The notes: generated from the sequence alone by a model not told the origin. DNA of 64,000 bases from Dichetophora obliterata (GCA_963920525.1 OY986439.1:17765319-17829318), one strand, 5' to 3'. Shown: positions 47,111 to 59,468, counted from the stretch's first letter. Numbers and translations are program-made.

Positions 47111-49502
47111 TACGATCGAACAATTTTAAGTTTTGAGGTTTTTTATAAAAATAAATAATAAATTCTAACAAACAAAATAGTAAATGCTTGAAATGATGTT
47201 TGAATTGCACAAATCTATTAGACAACTTCATGAATTTTATAAGTTTTTACACTTTTTTTATTGATAAAGTTCCCGTACTTTCACCGCTTAATGCTTTCTG
47301 ACAGTGTTTTTTGCTAGTTATCTCGAATTTGGTATCTCAGTGTTAAAATGCCACATGACGTAAGTATTTATTTCTTAAATTTATGTAGCTGCGAGGCTCC
47401 AAAGACTGTTTACTCTTCTCATTTATATTTAATCCCTCATGGCTGCTAAAACGCTGATGACATCTAACTTACACAGTAAGCGACATTGGGAAATACCCCC
47501 AACAAGGTAGAATGCACAAGAACAAAAAAAGTTCAGCAAAACTCTCTCCTAGCCAAAAACACAACGAAAATGAAAGATAACAAACCGTAAAGTACGGACG
47601 CAAATGACGCCATAAATTATTTTCTGAACAATATACACAATCTTATGTATGGATTTATTATTTTTTTTCCAGATTTAAGAATGAACGATTAATAAGGCTT
47701 ACGAAGTTATTTAAAAAATATCTTTATGCAACTTTGTTTGATTCAAACATAATGATTAATAATTCTCTCAAATACACTTCACTGCAACACTTTCTGTTAG
47801 AAAACACGACATAACTACATAAACAAAGAAAGCCAAATTGTTGTCTTTACAATGAAAAGAAACTATTAATCTTAAAAACACAAACAATGTTTTGTCGCAC
47901 CCCGCTTACAGCTCTGCATTACAATGTCATCATCAAACAATTTTTAAAAGCGGGACTCCACTTCGATTTTTCAAAGTGCGGGTACGCTAATTGATCTGAA
48001 TTTTTCTTAGTGACGACATTGTAGTGCATAGCTGTAAGCGGTATGTGAAAAAATCTTCAATTATATATTCTTGTACTTAAAGTTCGTGTATTTATATATA
48101 AATTAAATATTTAACAGTTTTAATTTGAGCAACTTCTTAAAGATTTTATATATCCTTGTTCCTTATTGAATAATAAACGCTCAGTTAAACCCTGTAAATA
48201 GCATATTTTGAAGAAAAGTAAAAGCTTTAGCATGCCAAAAGAAATAATTTGCAAAGTAATGCTCTATAACAAGCTGGGCATATTAGCATAAAGCAAGAAA
48301 AGAAAAGATTTTGTGTTGATTTTCTTTTTTTGCAATATTCGCATAATCTAGTGACACCATTAAAAGGGCGGCATAATTCGCAGATGACTGAATTTTATGT
48401 TTATTATTGTGCCGTTAATTGCTATACAGCATGTTGACGTCTGCGAATGTATGTATGAATTGTGTGAGTGTGTATGCATGGAAATATAGTCTGTTACTGG
48501 CGTATTTTCAGGCATTAAACTACATGATGTTTTTTTAATATTATTTCTTCCAATTTTTGTTTTAATAAATATTAATGAAAAATGTGCATTTTTAATTACG
48601 CAGTTATTTATTTATTTTTAAATTTATTGCCAACATTAATTTTTTATCATCGATTTATATAAAAGCCGTTTTAAGCTCCATTAAAAATTTTAAATTTTGT
48701 GGCAAGTATTTTATAGCTAAATAATGCAAAATGTAACATAAAGCAACATATGATTCAAAATTAGTATGAATAATGTTTTTAATTAATTCATATAAACACT
48801 TAAAATGGTAGCATTGAGATACAAGTCTAAAACTTTGCAAAAAAATTAAATTTTAGATCAATTTGATATGAATGTGCAAAAAATAAATTTATGTTAAAGG
48901 TCAGATCTCTCCGAAAAACCAATTATGTTGTGGTAATAAATTCTGATTGACACTGACTTAAACGCCATTGATTAATATGATCAAAATTGTATAATTATAT
49001 ATATCTATATATAATATAGGGCTTTCTCTCTTGTATCCAAGTACGCAAGTAGACCCAATCACAATAGTAATTGCTTCTTATAAATCATATTATATCATAG
49101 TAGGTCATGTCTCTATATCTATCTCTATCTTTATCGCATATTTGTTTACTTTTCCTATTACGTACATAATTAAAAATAGGTGTCATTATGGATGTGAGGG
49201 ATGCTCAATGTAATTGGGGAAAAGACATTCATCATGTGTAGAGAAAATTTTATTAAAAAATATAGACTTTTTTAAGATTTCGTTTTGAACGAATGTTAAA
49301 TAAATTGTAAATTAGGTGAAAATATTCTTAACACAGTTTCAATAAGAGCTTTTTTTAAAAAAAATAATAGCAAATCTTATTGTTCCAAGCAGGAAATAGA
49401 AAAAACCGTACCTTATATGTAGCGCTACAAAAGCGCAAACTCCGCAAACTCTTTCTTCCTACCATTCCGTGTGTGGCTCTTCGATTCAAACACAAGCACA
49501 AA
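47111..49502. other. AT-rich non-coding stretch
   Basis: No supported gene. Bases 48230-48530 look single-copy with mixed composition. A short inverted pair (CAGCTCTGCATTACAATGTC near 47910 and GACATTGTAGTGCATAGCTG near 48014) marks a small MITE-like hairpin at about 47900-48040. Confidence 0.5.
47898..48040. mobile_element. Small MITE-like hairpin
   Basis: Inverted arms CCGCTTACAGCTCTGCATTA and TAGTGCATAGCTGTAAGCGG frame about 140 bases, with ACAATGTC / GACATTGTA pairing inside. No coding capacity. Target duplication was not found. Confidence 0.7.
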
Positions 49503-50045
49503 CCCTAGCACAAGGCTCATTTATAAGGTTGTGGCACTTGAGAGCGTACTCGCCCAAACTGTCAGAATGGATGAAAAGAAATCAAGAAAATGAATGCATA
49601 GAATAAAGAAAAGTACAGTGACAGTTCAAGCAAAGGCGGAAAAAGAGTGCATTTCTCTCAAGTGCCACAACCTTATAAATGAACCTTGCCCTAGCAAGCT
49701 GAAGAGAGGAACCGAAACAGAATGGTAGCGTTGTGGTAAACGAGCAAAAAACATTATTTGCTTTGTTGTGGTTTTTGCTCATGATCGTTATCACAAACAT
49801 AAACAAATATATTCCGCAAAATAAAAATTTTGCAGAACAGCAGCAAAAGAATTTGTTGACACATGCCACAATTTTTTTTTTAAGCAGCAGTAACAATCGG
49901 TTAAGTGGGCTATATTATTTATTGTTTGCGTTTGTGCTTACGATCACGAGCAGAAACCACAACAAAGCAAATAATGCTTTGTGCTCGTTTAACAGAACGC
50001 TTCCATTCTGCTTCGGTCTCTCTCTGCGGCCTGCTAGGCAGGGTT
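49503..50045. mobile_element. Foldback element interrupted by a nested MITE
   Basis: Inverted arms pair over more than 100 bases. On the left, after 49689, the order is CCCTAGCAAGCTGAAGAGAG, ACCGAAACAGAATGG, TTATTTGCTTTGTTGTGG. The right arm holds the reverse complements ending CCTGCTAGGCAGGGTTGC. The left arm is broken near its tip by the 178-bp MITE at 49511-49688. Plus and minus frames of 104-110 codons here (49582-50065) are read-through of the arms. Confidence 0.8.
49511..49688. mobile_element. MITE, 178 bp, perfect 8-bp target duplication
   Basis: The ends CAAGGCTCATTTATAAGG and CCTTATAAATGAACCTTG are inverted with one mismatch, and pairing continues as TTGTGGCACTTGAGAG / CTCTCAAGTGCCACAA. 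CCCTAGCA is duplicated exactly on both sides (49503-49510 and 49689-49696). An 8-bp duplication fits a hAT-type transposase. Confidence 0.92.
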
Positions 50046-50274
50046 GCTGTTTTGGTAAAATATAACCATTTTTGGTAGAAAATTTTTGACTAGGTAAAAT
50101 GGTTAATTCTTCATTGTTTTGGTAAATTTTTTTGTTTAAGCAAATTTCTTCTTAAAAAGTTCAAGATTTTGAATAAATAATTATGTAGATATTGCATTCC
50201 ATTCAATATTTGCCACCAATATTTTTTTCCACAATAGTTTTTTATGGTTCATTAGTTAAAAATATTTAAAACTA

Positions 50275-50600
50275 ATTATGTTCATTTTATATGATTTAAA
50301 TACAAATACTAAATGCTTGATAGTTTAAATCATATTTGATTTTAAATACAAATTCTATTTGTTTGATAGTTTAAAATCGTTTATTGAGCTTTAGATCAAA
50401 GTTAGAACAGTTAGTTGTTCTAACGAATCTTTCCAAAGAAACAACAACAACGTTTTTTCAATATGAAAAGGAAAAAATCACTAGCTGATTTTATTGCAAT
50501 TTCGGCCCTGCCAAAGGGTTCATCAGAAATCTTTGTGATACGCCGAGCAAGCGCGCACTAGCGAACTGCACCACAGAGGCGATGAGATTTTAAATGTCAA
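50275..50600 (-). repeat. tRNA-like repeat family B, copy 1 (B box deleted)
   Basis: On the minus strand, GCCTCTGTGGTG.. (from about 50580) begins a tRNA-like head. Compared with the copy at 63.9 kb it lacks about 29 bases that contain the B box. The body continues through AGCTGATT/AATCAGCTAGTGAT-type sequence and GTTCTAAC. It ends in two AT-rich tandem units with AAACTATCAAACAAATAG. Related sequence continues beyond the tRNA head to about 50750, with an inverted echo of the tail. Confidence 0.72.
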
Positions 50601-50829
50601 CTTCTCAGTTTTTCTCAATTTCATAATTTCATATTTTGTTGTTGTATTTTTGCTTTACTTTAGTCTTTATGCTTATGTTATTATTTATACTTTGTATTTA
50701 AATCATACAAAATCAACATAATAAATAACAAGGCCATTTAGAAAAAACTTTAACTTAAAACTAATTTTTTATTTTTATATACAAGGAATTTGAGACATTT
50801 TTTTACGTTATTAAGTAAGGATATTTTTC

Positions 50830-51338
50830 AATCGCTATACTGCGATAACTGATGAAGGTAGAATAATTTGTCCTAAACAAGAAAATTAAGAAATGTTTAG
50901 ATTTATTTTTTGCCTTTTTTATAAAAAAAAACAACAAATTACGTTTAAATTACAAAAAATTTAATCTGTTGGAAATCGCTATTTTTCGCAACATCATTCG
51001 AAAGCTAAGAAATAAGCATACATATCTGTGGTCGCAAGCAATAACGACTAAACTCAAAGTATCGTAAAAAACAATATTTTAATTGCACGGACTACGACCC
51101 ATTTTTTTGAAATATATGAACCGTTAGAAAAAAATATGTGCAGACATAAGTGATGATCAATTCTGGGCAAAAAATGGATATGTGCATACTTCAAAAAATT
51201 GGCAATAAAGTAAATTCCATATCGCTTTTTTACGATATTATTCCCAGGTCATTATTAAGTCATTATTCCTTGAGACCACAGATATCTTGTTTGGGACAAA
51301 TTTTTCTATCTTTGTCAGTTATTGCAGTATGAACGATT
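50830..51338. mobile_element. MITE-like inverted repeat with an interrupted left arm
   Basis: The outer arms CAATCGCTATACTGCGATAA and the right-end reverse complement of AATCGTTCATACTGCAATAA pair, and go on through AATTTGTCC.AAACAAG. Inner arms ATCTGTGGTCGCAAGCAATA / TATTCCTTGAGACCACAGAT also pair. About 140 bases between outer and inner left arms have no partner, so a second insertion or a deletion is likely. A partial relative occurs at 4015-4110. Confidence 0.68.
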
Positions 51339-52210
51339 AAAAAAAAATCGTTTTTTATAAACGTAAAATAAAAAATTTTTTTTATAATAAATCGAGTGAA
51401 GTTTTGATATATTAAGCTGAAAGTTCAAAATTAAATTAAGAAACTAAACCTATTTCTAAGTTAATAGATTATTGAATAGGTAAAAGCATAGCCTTTATTT
51501 CAACACCCATACAAATAAAATAATAAAATAAAAAAAGCAAAATTTTCGGGCCATTTTTTAAACTTTAAGCTCCTATAACTTCTTGACCAAATGAGAGCGG
51601 CAGTTAATTTTTGAACAGATTTGAAATTAGAAGCCCATATTTCACGAGTGAAAAATATGTTTTGTTAAAAGTAAATTATTTCAAAACAATAAAAGACCTT
51701 CAGATTTTTGCAGAGATGACATTAAAACCTATAAATTTTAACTCCAAGTACTATATTGTCAAAATCATAAATTTTTATATTACCACTGATCTCAAATTTT
51801 GTTATTTAATAGACGGTGATACTGAAAATGTTGTCACTCAATGGAAGCTTCTTAGTCTTTCTTACTTTGAAGGGAGCATTGATTTTGATGTTTTGAGGTG
51901 AAGGATTGAACAGATTTTGTTTTTAATTTGGTGTCGCAGCTTCACAGCTCGGCTGCAGCAGAAAGAAAGTTTACTGAATTTGCATTTATTAACACGAAGC
52001 TTCAAAACAAGTTACATTTTAGAACCATTAACAGCATTATGCTGTCCAAAGAACTTTGCGAATAAGAAATAAGCCTAATTTTGTATAGTTGAAAAAGAAA
52101 TGATTTTTGAATTAAACTTTTATTTTAATTAATTTTTTAAACTTTACAATTTATTTTTAATATAATAAGGCAAATACTTTTAAACTATTTAAAAAACTAT
52201 TTAAAAAAAT
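51339..52210. other. AT-rich non-coding stretch
   Basis: No supported gene. The 96-codon frame at 51611-51901 has unremarkable composition and no motif I know. It would be the best candidate here for a small or decayed coding segment, but I do not call it. Confidence 0.45.
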
Positions 52211-52480
52211 AACGTGTTCAATTCCTGGTGGTGGCATCACACATATTTCTGATGAAGCCTATAGCAGGGCCGAAATTGCAATAAAATCAGCTAGTGATGT
52301 TTTCCTTTTAATTGTTCTTATTTGACCTAAAGCTCAATAAACGATTTTAAACTATCAAACAACTAGAATTTTTATGTAAAATCAAGTATGATTTAAACTA
52401 TCAAACATTTAGAATTTGTATTAAAATCATAGAAAATTAACACAATAATGAATAATAAGGTCATATAGAAAATAAACTTC
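52211..52480 (+). repeat. tRNA-like repeat family B, copy 2 (5' truncated)
   Basis: Starts at the B-box region (GTGTTCAATTCCTGG, about 52214) and runs through CATATTTCTGATGAAGCC, GGGCCGAAATTGCAATAAAA, TCAGCTAGTGATG and AGCTCAATAAACGATTTTAA. Two tail units of about 40 bases each contain AAACTATCAAACA and TAGAATTT. Downstream sequence to 52480 is also shared with 50690-50760. Confidence 0.75.
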
Positions 52481-52504
52481 ACTTAATAAATTTTTGTTCG
52501 GTTC

Positions 52505-52725
52505 GAAATTAACAATTGTTAACTAGTATTTTGAATATTTCTGTGTGTTTAATGTAATTTTTTGATATCAAAACAAAATCGGAAGCTCAAAGATAATATA
52601 TTTTGATAAAAATTGTCAACTCTTTTTCAGTTATTGATAATTTCATTCAAAAATTTTGTTTTTTCAGCTTCAAATTTTGTTTTGAAAACAACAAACATAC
52701 AGAAATATAAAAAAATACTGGTTAA
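52505..52725. repeat. Palindromic foldback repeat, second copy
   Basis: Inverted arms: AATATTTCTGTGTGTTTA on the left and CATACAGAAATAT on the right, with ATCAAAACAAAATCGGAAGC / GCTTCAAATTTTGTTTTGAA inside and GATAAAAATTGTCAACTC at the centre. Matches 37765-37985. Confidence 0.72.
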
Positions 52726-52817
52726 AAATTGAGGTTAAGAATATAATTCAATAATAATTGGATATATAAAAATAGAATATAAAAAATAACAAGGCAATAA
52801 TATTATCATTGAGGATA

Positions 52818-54496
52818 TACAGCATCGGACAAAACTAAAGCACGGAATATTGCTTACTACTATGTAGTTCAAAAAAATTGGAAAACTTGGTTGGATTTAA
52901 TTTTTTTTATTATTTTATAATGATTATACACTAAGTTTACTAAAAACAAACAAAACATAATAATATTCTTTATTTTAAACAAAAAGAATCATATTTAATT
53001 GAAAATATTCGTTATCCTTACGCGAAAAAACTAAAGCACAGTTTCAATATATTAAAAAAAAAATTTTATTTATCTAATACTTGGTTGCGTAACCCTTATT
53101 TTTCATAACTGCTCCACATCTGCGTGGCATGGACTCAATAAGATTGGACAAGACATTCCCAGAAATGCCTTTCCATGCGATTTCTGCTTGACGGAAAAGC
53201 TCGTCCTTATTTTTGCAAGTTTCGCGTAATATTTTACGATCTACAATTTCCCATAGATTTTCTATGGGATTGAGATCTGGCAATTGGGCTGGCCACTTTA
53301 AAACATCGATCTTATTATTAACAAACCACTCTTTCACACATTTTGCAGTGTGTTTGGGGTCGTTATCCTGCTAAAATATCCACTTTAGTGGCATTTCCTC
53401 CTCTGCATGTGGTAGCATAACTTCTTGCAAAATATCTTTATACATAAAACGATCCATTATACCGTTTATCTTATGGATTAGTCCGATTCCATGACCCGAA
53501 AAACATCCCCAGACCATTACATTCCCTCCCCCTTGCTTTACTGTGCCTTTAGTATAGCGTGGGTCAAGGCGTTTTCCTCTTGGTCTACGCACTAGCTTGA
53601 ATCCGTCAGAATCCTTTAAATTGAATTTTGATTCGTCAGAGAAAAGCACAGTTTTCCATCGAGAAGTAGTCCAGTTAAGATGTTACTTTGCAAACTCAAG
53701 CCTGGCCTTTACATTTTTATGGGAAATAAACGGTTTTTTGCGCTTCTGTATGTTGCGAAGCCACCATCCACAGCTCGGTTTTGGATGGATCTGGGCGTTA
53801 TGTTTAATTCCAATTAATTTGCAATAGACCTTGCTGATACAAAAGGATCCTTTTTAATAATCCGAATAATTGCCTGGTCTTCGCGTTTGGTGGTTTTTCG
53901 CGGTCGACCACCTCCATGTATGGTAGTCAACGAACCTGAAGAGCTGAATCGGCTTATAATCCGGGAAATTACGCTATGGTGAATGCAAAATTTCTTAGAA
54001 ATGCATGTCACTGATTCACCATTATTAAAATCACTAATTATTTTTTCTCTGATTTGAGTTGAATACTTATTGCGAGCCATTTTGTTTGATAAATTTTAAA
54101 AAGATGCACGGCTACTTTGAATGATCAAATATGACTGATATCTACGTGTCAAATTTTTCTACACACTCAATGTTCTTCGCAAGATGTTCTCCAAATAACG
54201 GTTTTCTTATTTAAGGGTACTTGTTGTTGGTAGTTTCTAATAATCAAATAAAACAGCAAGCATCAAAGATTATGTGCTTTACTTTTGTCGCTGGCATTTC
54301 TTGGCTTTTGGCATAACTTTGTAAAAAAAACATGGTTAAATTAAAAACAAAAGCATTTTAATTATAATTTTTGTATATTTAGTATGTTTTCCACATAAAA
54401 TAAAGAATACAAATTAAATAAGTGTTTTTATTTAAACTTTATTGTATAATTTGGGAACAAGCAGAAATACGTGCTTTAGTTTTGTCCGATACTGTA
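52818..54496 (-). mobile_element. Tc1-like DNA transposon, full length, inactivated
   Basis: 1679 bases with ends TACAGCATCGGACAAAACTA and TACAGTATCGGACAAAACTA (inverted; one difference over 27 bases) and a TA duplication at 52816-52817 and 54497-54498. Each end has a second inner motif, CTAAAGCACA at 53031-53040 and its inverted form GTGCTTT-ACTTTTGTCG at 54273-54290. This makes an IR/DR arrangement. The single transposase gene runs on the minus strand and is broken. Confidence 0.95.
53074..54080 (-). pseudogene. Tc1-like transposase (DD34E), broken
   Basis: Starts at ATG 54078-54080 with an N-terminal helix-turn-helix region (YSTQIREKIISDFNNGESVT, then ISKKF..VISRIISRF) and a GRPRKTT hinge that binds DNA minor groove in this family. 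The catalytic triad is visible: D in LFSDESKFNL, D in QDNDPKHT, and E in DLNPIENLW, with 34 residues between the last two. Damage: TAA at 53814-53816 after ARSIAN, at least one frameshift around 53760-53790, a TAA before HLNWTT (about 53680), and TAG where a Gln precedes QDND (about 53373). It ends at TAA 53074-53076. The intact enzyme would be about 335 residues, cutting at the inverted ends and inserting at TA. This copy cannot make it. Confidence 0.94.
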
Positions 54497-54498
54497 TA

Positions 54499-55853
54499 TT
54501 AAATTTTCACTCGATAAAACATTTTTGAATTTTTTTTCTCGGTGCGCCTTATGGATAATCTGGCCCTGAAAAGACACATTTAAAAGCAAATAAATAATTG
54601 CTGTCCCGAAAATATTTTTTCCAATATATTGATCAATGTGACTAAAGGGTCAAAACATGTCGAGTTTTTAAGAATTAAATATTTATTTAGAGATTCGACA
54701 ATAAGGAAAAGTGTGTTAATAAAGAACGAATATGGAACTTAGTTTATTAAATATTTACTCAAATAATTTTTATTTTTCGTAGTCAAAATACATTTCAGTC
54801 TAATAAATCGTCTTCAACAAGAACATTTTGTACTCAGCTCTTAATTTAGATACTAACACATATTTAAATTTTTAAAAACATACATATATTTAAGCTCTAG
54901 AATCATCTCTTTGTAAGCTTATCTGGATTAAATAATGATATGTTGCAATATTAGCAAGCAAGAGATTAAAGCATTTTTTTATCACAGTGGCAGAGAAAGA
55001 GAAAACGAGATTGAGAGAAAAAGCGAGAGTGTAGTAAGCACAATATTAAAGCATCTAAAGTCATATTTAAAAAAAATAACAAACCACAAAATGGCTTCAT
55101 AAATGTTGACATGTTTTTACAATTTAGAAGTTTTTCAAAGGCATAAAAGTTTAAACATGCACAGAATTCCGCAAACCAGTCAGAAATAAACATCAAACAG
55201 TTTTGTTTAGAAACCTTTGAGAAATTTTAACCAACTTTTTTAACTGCTGATTTGCAGTGATAAAGTTTAACAGGGTAATGAAAAAATCTTTGCTTATTCC
55301 TCAATCTGTTAACAATTTTTGACATTTTAAATACAGAACTGTTGAAGAAACTCACTCAAAAACTTCAAAATCTTCCAACAAAAAGCTCCCAAATGTACGC
55401 TTACACAAGTTTACTCAATGATTTGAAACCGTGTTATATAAGTCTTAACACTTTTTGGGCGAAATGTTGGCATATTTTAAGTGAAAAACATTAGTACATC
55501 AACAACAAGAGCACGAAGAGGACGAGTACTCGTGATGATGACATGCCCAAAAAGGGTCTCGCACTCACAGCAACTAATGACCACTCAGAGCAACCTCAAA
55601 TGCCAACTACTATCAAAATAAGCGTCTTTATTGCGAAGGCTTGTGCTATTTTAATGCGACACAAACAATTTAAAATATGTTAATTTTGTTTATAATATGC
55701 TGGCAACATTGTGTGTAGTTTAAAGGTTGTAATGAAGAAGGAGCTACAGTTAAAACGTGACACAAAAAGTTGTCTTCAAACAGTAAAGAAGGACAATAAT
55801 GGATGAATTTACGGGAAAATTTTGCAATATTCAGAAATTTTAAAAATTATTCA
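54499..55853. other. AT-rich, partly single-copy stretch
   Basis: No supported gene. Bases 55490-55640 are less AT-rich (ACGAAGAGGACGAGTACTCG and similar) without repeat structure. The 76-codon frame at 54966-55196 (-) is not convincing. Confidence 0.5.
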
Positions 55854-56146
55854 TTAAGGGAGGTTTTAATCAAAAGCGTTTAGAATGCAGGCATATTTTA
55901 GAAGTTGAAAAATTGACGTTATTTTCGACCATATAGTTGCATGTAAAAACTGGACACATTTTCCGGAGGCGCTTTTTTTGGAAAAAGGTGTGTGCAGTCT
56001 GGCGCACCGGGTCTTAAGCGCTGTAGAATCTCTATTATAAGATGGATTGATTTGACATTTTTTTTTTGCATATTCTTGAATACAAGATAATCAAATGAAA
56101 AAAAAAATCGATTTTCAAAATATTGCTTGCCTAAAACCTCCCTTAA
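55854..56146. mobile_element. TTAA-flanked MITE with GGGAGGTTTT ends, 293 bp
   Basis: TTAA at 55854-55857 and 56143-56146 bracket GGGAGGTTTTAATCAAAAGC on the left and the reverse complement of GGGAGGTTTTAGGCAAGCAA on the right. Only short end pairing is seen. The interior is less AT-rich (GGCGCACCGGGTCTTAAGCG near 56000). Second TTAA-type element in the window, with different ends from 9012-9480. Confidence 0.7.
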
Positions 56147-59100
56147 AATTTATTACGAATTGCCAAGTCATATAGTTAGGTCGCCATAGTCTTATTTGAT
56201 TTCACTAATGCTTTAAGCAAAATAAGCAAAACGTCGGAGATAGACGTTGTCTAAATTCGATTTGGAAAAATTTTACATAAAACATATAAAATTGTAATTG
56301 TTACGATTCTTAAATTGGTCTACCTTGATCTGAATCTTCTGTTGTGATGTAAAACTGATCATATTTGTCAGAACAGAAACCTTTCCGGGGTGAAGATGGC
56401 GCTTTTCATAGAAATGTCAAAATTTAGCTCTAAAGAACAAAAGCGAGGTTTAGTCTTTCTGCCAAAAATGTTAAAACTTCCTTTTCCGACGAGCAGCAGA
56501 ACAAACAAGTTGTTAGAAGTACACAACTTAACAATAATTTTATAACTTCTTTTGAATTTCGACCATCCTGGTAAGCCTTAACAATCACTTATTATTTTTA
56601 TTGTTATTCATCAAATTTGTACTTAAATTTGGTATTTAAAATGCTTCACGCAATATTTCACAGAGTTAACCTCACACTAATATCATAATTTTCCAGACCT
56701 ATTGGTAAATGTAACTCAAAGGCAAGTTAAAAGAAAGCAGACGTTAACATAAAAAAAATAGTAATACTTAAGGTAAATTGCACTTTTTCACAAAACATTA
56801 AAACTTAAATTCTTAAACAAAATATTTTTATAGATCGTATAAAAATTTTGGGTATACGGCAGTCGAAAGACTTCTGGATATGCTAGTATTTGGGTGTAAA
56901 ATATTCATTAATCTTTACAAGTCACATAAAGTTTTGGCGATAAATTCTGTTAATGAGCAAAAATCGCAGAATAAATAATCGTCTCAGTAACATAATATTG
57001 CAGATCACCATAATTGCAACGTGGGCATTAAATTCATTTCAATTGCAAGATCCACATGCTGGTTTTTATGCTCTCGTCTGACAACCCGGAGAAACGACAA
57101 GATCCAACATTTGATCCCTAGAGCATCAACAGCAGTAAAAATACGCATAAGCAGGTAGTTGAGTAGAATCCGTGTACGCGTGGGGTTTGGCATCGCCAAA
57201 ATAATATACACATTTTGTTTCAGTGAACCGGTTATTATAAAAGTAGAAACAAATTTCGTTACATATATGTGTTATATACACGCGCTAGATACACATAAAT
57301 TAATATAGTTGTTTTTTTAAACAAAATCATTTAAGTTGCCAAAAATGCTGAAATCATTCGTGTAAAATATATTTTAAATTATGTGATTGAGCAAATAATT
57401 TTCATAATACAGATGAAAAATATAAAAAAAGTGAATAATTAGAGTTTTAAGTTTGCATTAATATCTTTATTTAATAAGATTAAACTCAATTCGACTAATA
57501 AAACAAACGAACAAAACAAAGAAAAAAACAAACGGTATCTATATACAAAATTAGTGACAACTAAAATCTAAGTGAAATATAAGTTTATACATTACGCAAA
57601 AATTTGGCTCTGACGCAACATTAAAAATTATTCTGCTGAATTGTCATATACCTTTTTCTAAAACTGAATTAAATTTAAATAGCTGCACAGCGCTCCAATA
57701 GCTCAACACTAGTGAAGGCCTTCATCGGTGGACGATAGCAGCAGAGACCAAAGTGAGTTTAAATGGTTAAATTTGTTTAAAATTACTATATTAAAATTAC
57801 ATTATTTGCCTATATAAATAATTTATATTTTAAAATTATATAAACATGGTTTTGAAAATTAATATAGACTGGCAGAAAAAGAGAAATATAAATCAATTTA
57901 TGTAATTATAAGTATAAGAGCACATACATAAGAGTAAAGCAACAACACTGAGAGTGAGAGTGATCTTTTTATAAACATGTTGCTAGTAGAAAGTGTTATA
58001 CCTTTATAAAGAATGCAAAAATTACCTCTCTCCCATTGTTGTCGTTTTCATAATTATTTCAGAGTTTCGTGCAGCAATAAAAGTTTGCGATCTACATATA
58101 GCATACGATGCAAGTTTATATTTTTTTATTCTGTCTAAAATAATTTGAGTGCCGAAGTAAAAAAAAAAAAAAAAAAAAAATACTTATGCTATATTGAATC
58201 GTTAATTTGATGTATTTGATAAAATATTAAATACCGCAAAACATTGAAATGAGTGGGAAAAACATTTGCTACTATTTTTACGTAAATAGAAAAATATAAA
58301 AATCTTCCTACTTAATACTAAACATTAAACGAGTTACTACCTAATAAAAAGTTAATTGAGTTGAGTCAGAGCTATCTTACAAAAACTTCAGAATAAATAT
58401 TTTTTTTTGCTTATATTGAAATTTCTTTTAATGTAAATAAGGATAACTAAATAGAATTAATTATGAATATTAAGGAAATTTTCGAAATGTAAAATTTTAC
58501 CAATAATAAAATATTAAAGTAAAATGTACTTTTTAAGGCATTGATAGCAAATGGTTATATGTAACTAATTATAATAAGATGAGTCATTTTAATGATTAAT
58601 GAATAAAATCTGAAAGCATTTGAACAATGATGGAGTAGTTCTTCGGTTTCCTTTTGGTGATATGGAGGTTTAAAGACAGCTAGGTTGATTTAGAGATCTG
58701 AGATTTCTGCGCGACTTAGATCATAGGTAGGGCGGGTAATGAAGCGCGTATCTTCAACAACACCTAAGATATATGAGTATTTGGTTGAGATTAGTACCTT
58801 CAGTTAGTGTTTGTTTTAGCTCATATAGAAATGATGGTCATGAAGGGGTTTTGTTTAACTCATGATCATTGCGGTCCATTTAAGATATAACTTTAGGGAG
58901 TCTACAATAAAATTTGTAATGGTGGTTTTCCAGTAAGCAGAAATGTCACGAATCCCCCCCAACGACTGAATGCTAGTGGTATTTAATGGCTCCCGCTCTG
59001 ACATTTTTCGCTTCTCGGTCATCTAACTGGCTTTGTATCCAATTTGAATACAAATTTATGAACCTTATCGCTATAAGGTATCATGCCACATAGTGTCAAT

Positions 59101-59468
59101 CTGTTGATGTTACATTACAAAATCGAATTGAATATGCATAATTAGTTCGTTTCATACATTTTTCATCGTATTTTCTCCAAATATTTTAAAATTTTTAGAA
59201 TGGCTCTATGGGAGGTAGGCATAAAAATTTTGAAATTGTGCTATTTGGTGTTGGGGTCTCACTGCATTTTTTTTTAAATGCGCAGTTTTTTCTTATATCT
59301 TAACGCAATGCGTTATTAACTTTGTCACCTAATTTGTAACTATTAGGAGGCGTGACAGGTATAAAAAAGCGTATACATTAGATTTTTATCAAAATGTTAC
59401 CTCCTATCGAAAAATTGAGATCAAGTTCCAAAATAAACTCTATTAGATGAAAACTACACCAACCTTAT
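56147..59468. other. Long AT-rich stretch without recognised genes
   Basis: No supported gene. An A24 run lies near 58159-58182. Bases 57005-57211 and 58640-58990 have more balanced composition but no frame that I can assign. Near 59205 CTATGGGAGGTAGGC is a reverse copy of the dispersed CCTACCTCCCATA motif. Confidence 0.5.

Noticed and set aside
46870..47136. 88-codon plus-strand frame with a serine run
   Set aside because: It is the antisense of the LINE EEEEE-coding segment. The minus strand carries the recognisable motif.
49582..50065. Overlapping 104- and 110-codon frames
   Set aside because: They are the two strands of inverted arms of the foldback element, which explains their mutual similarity.
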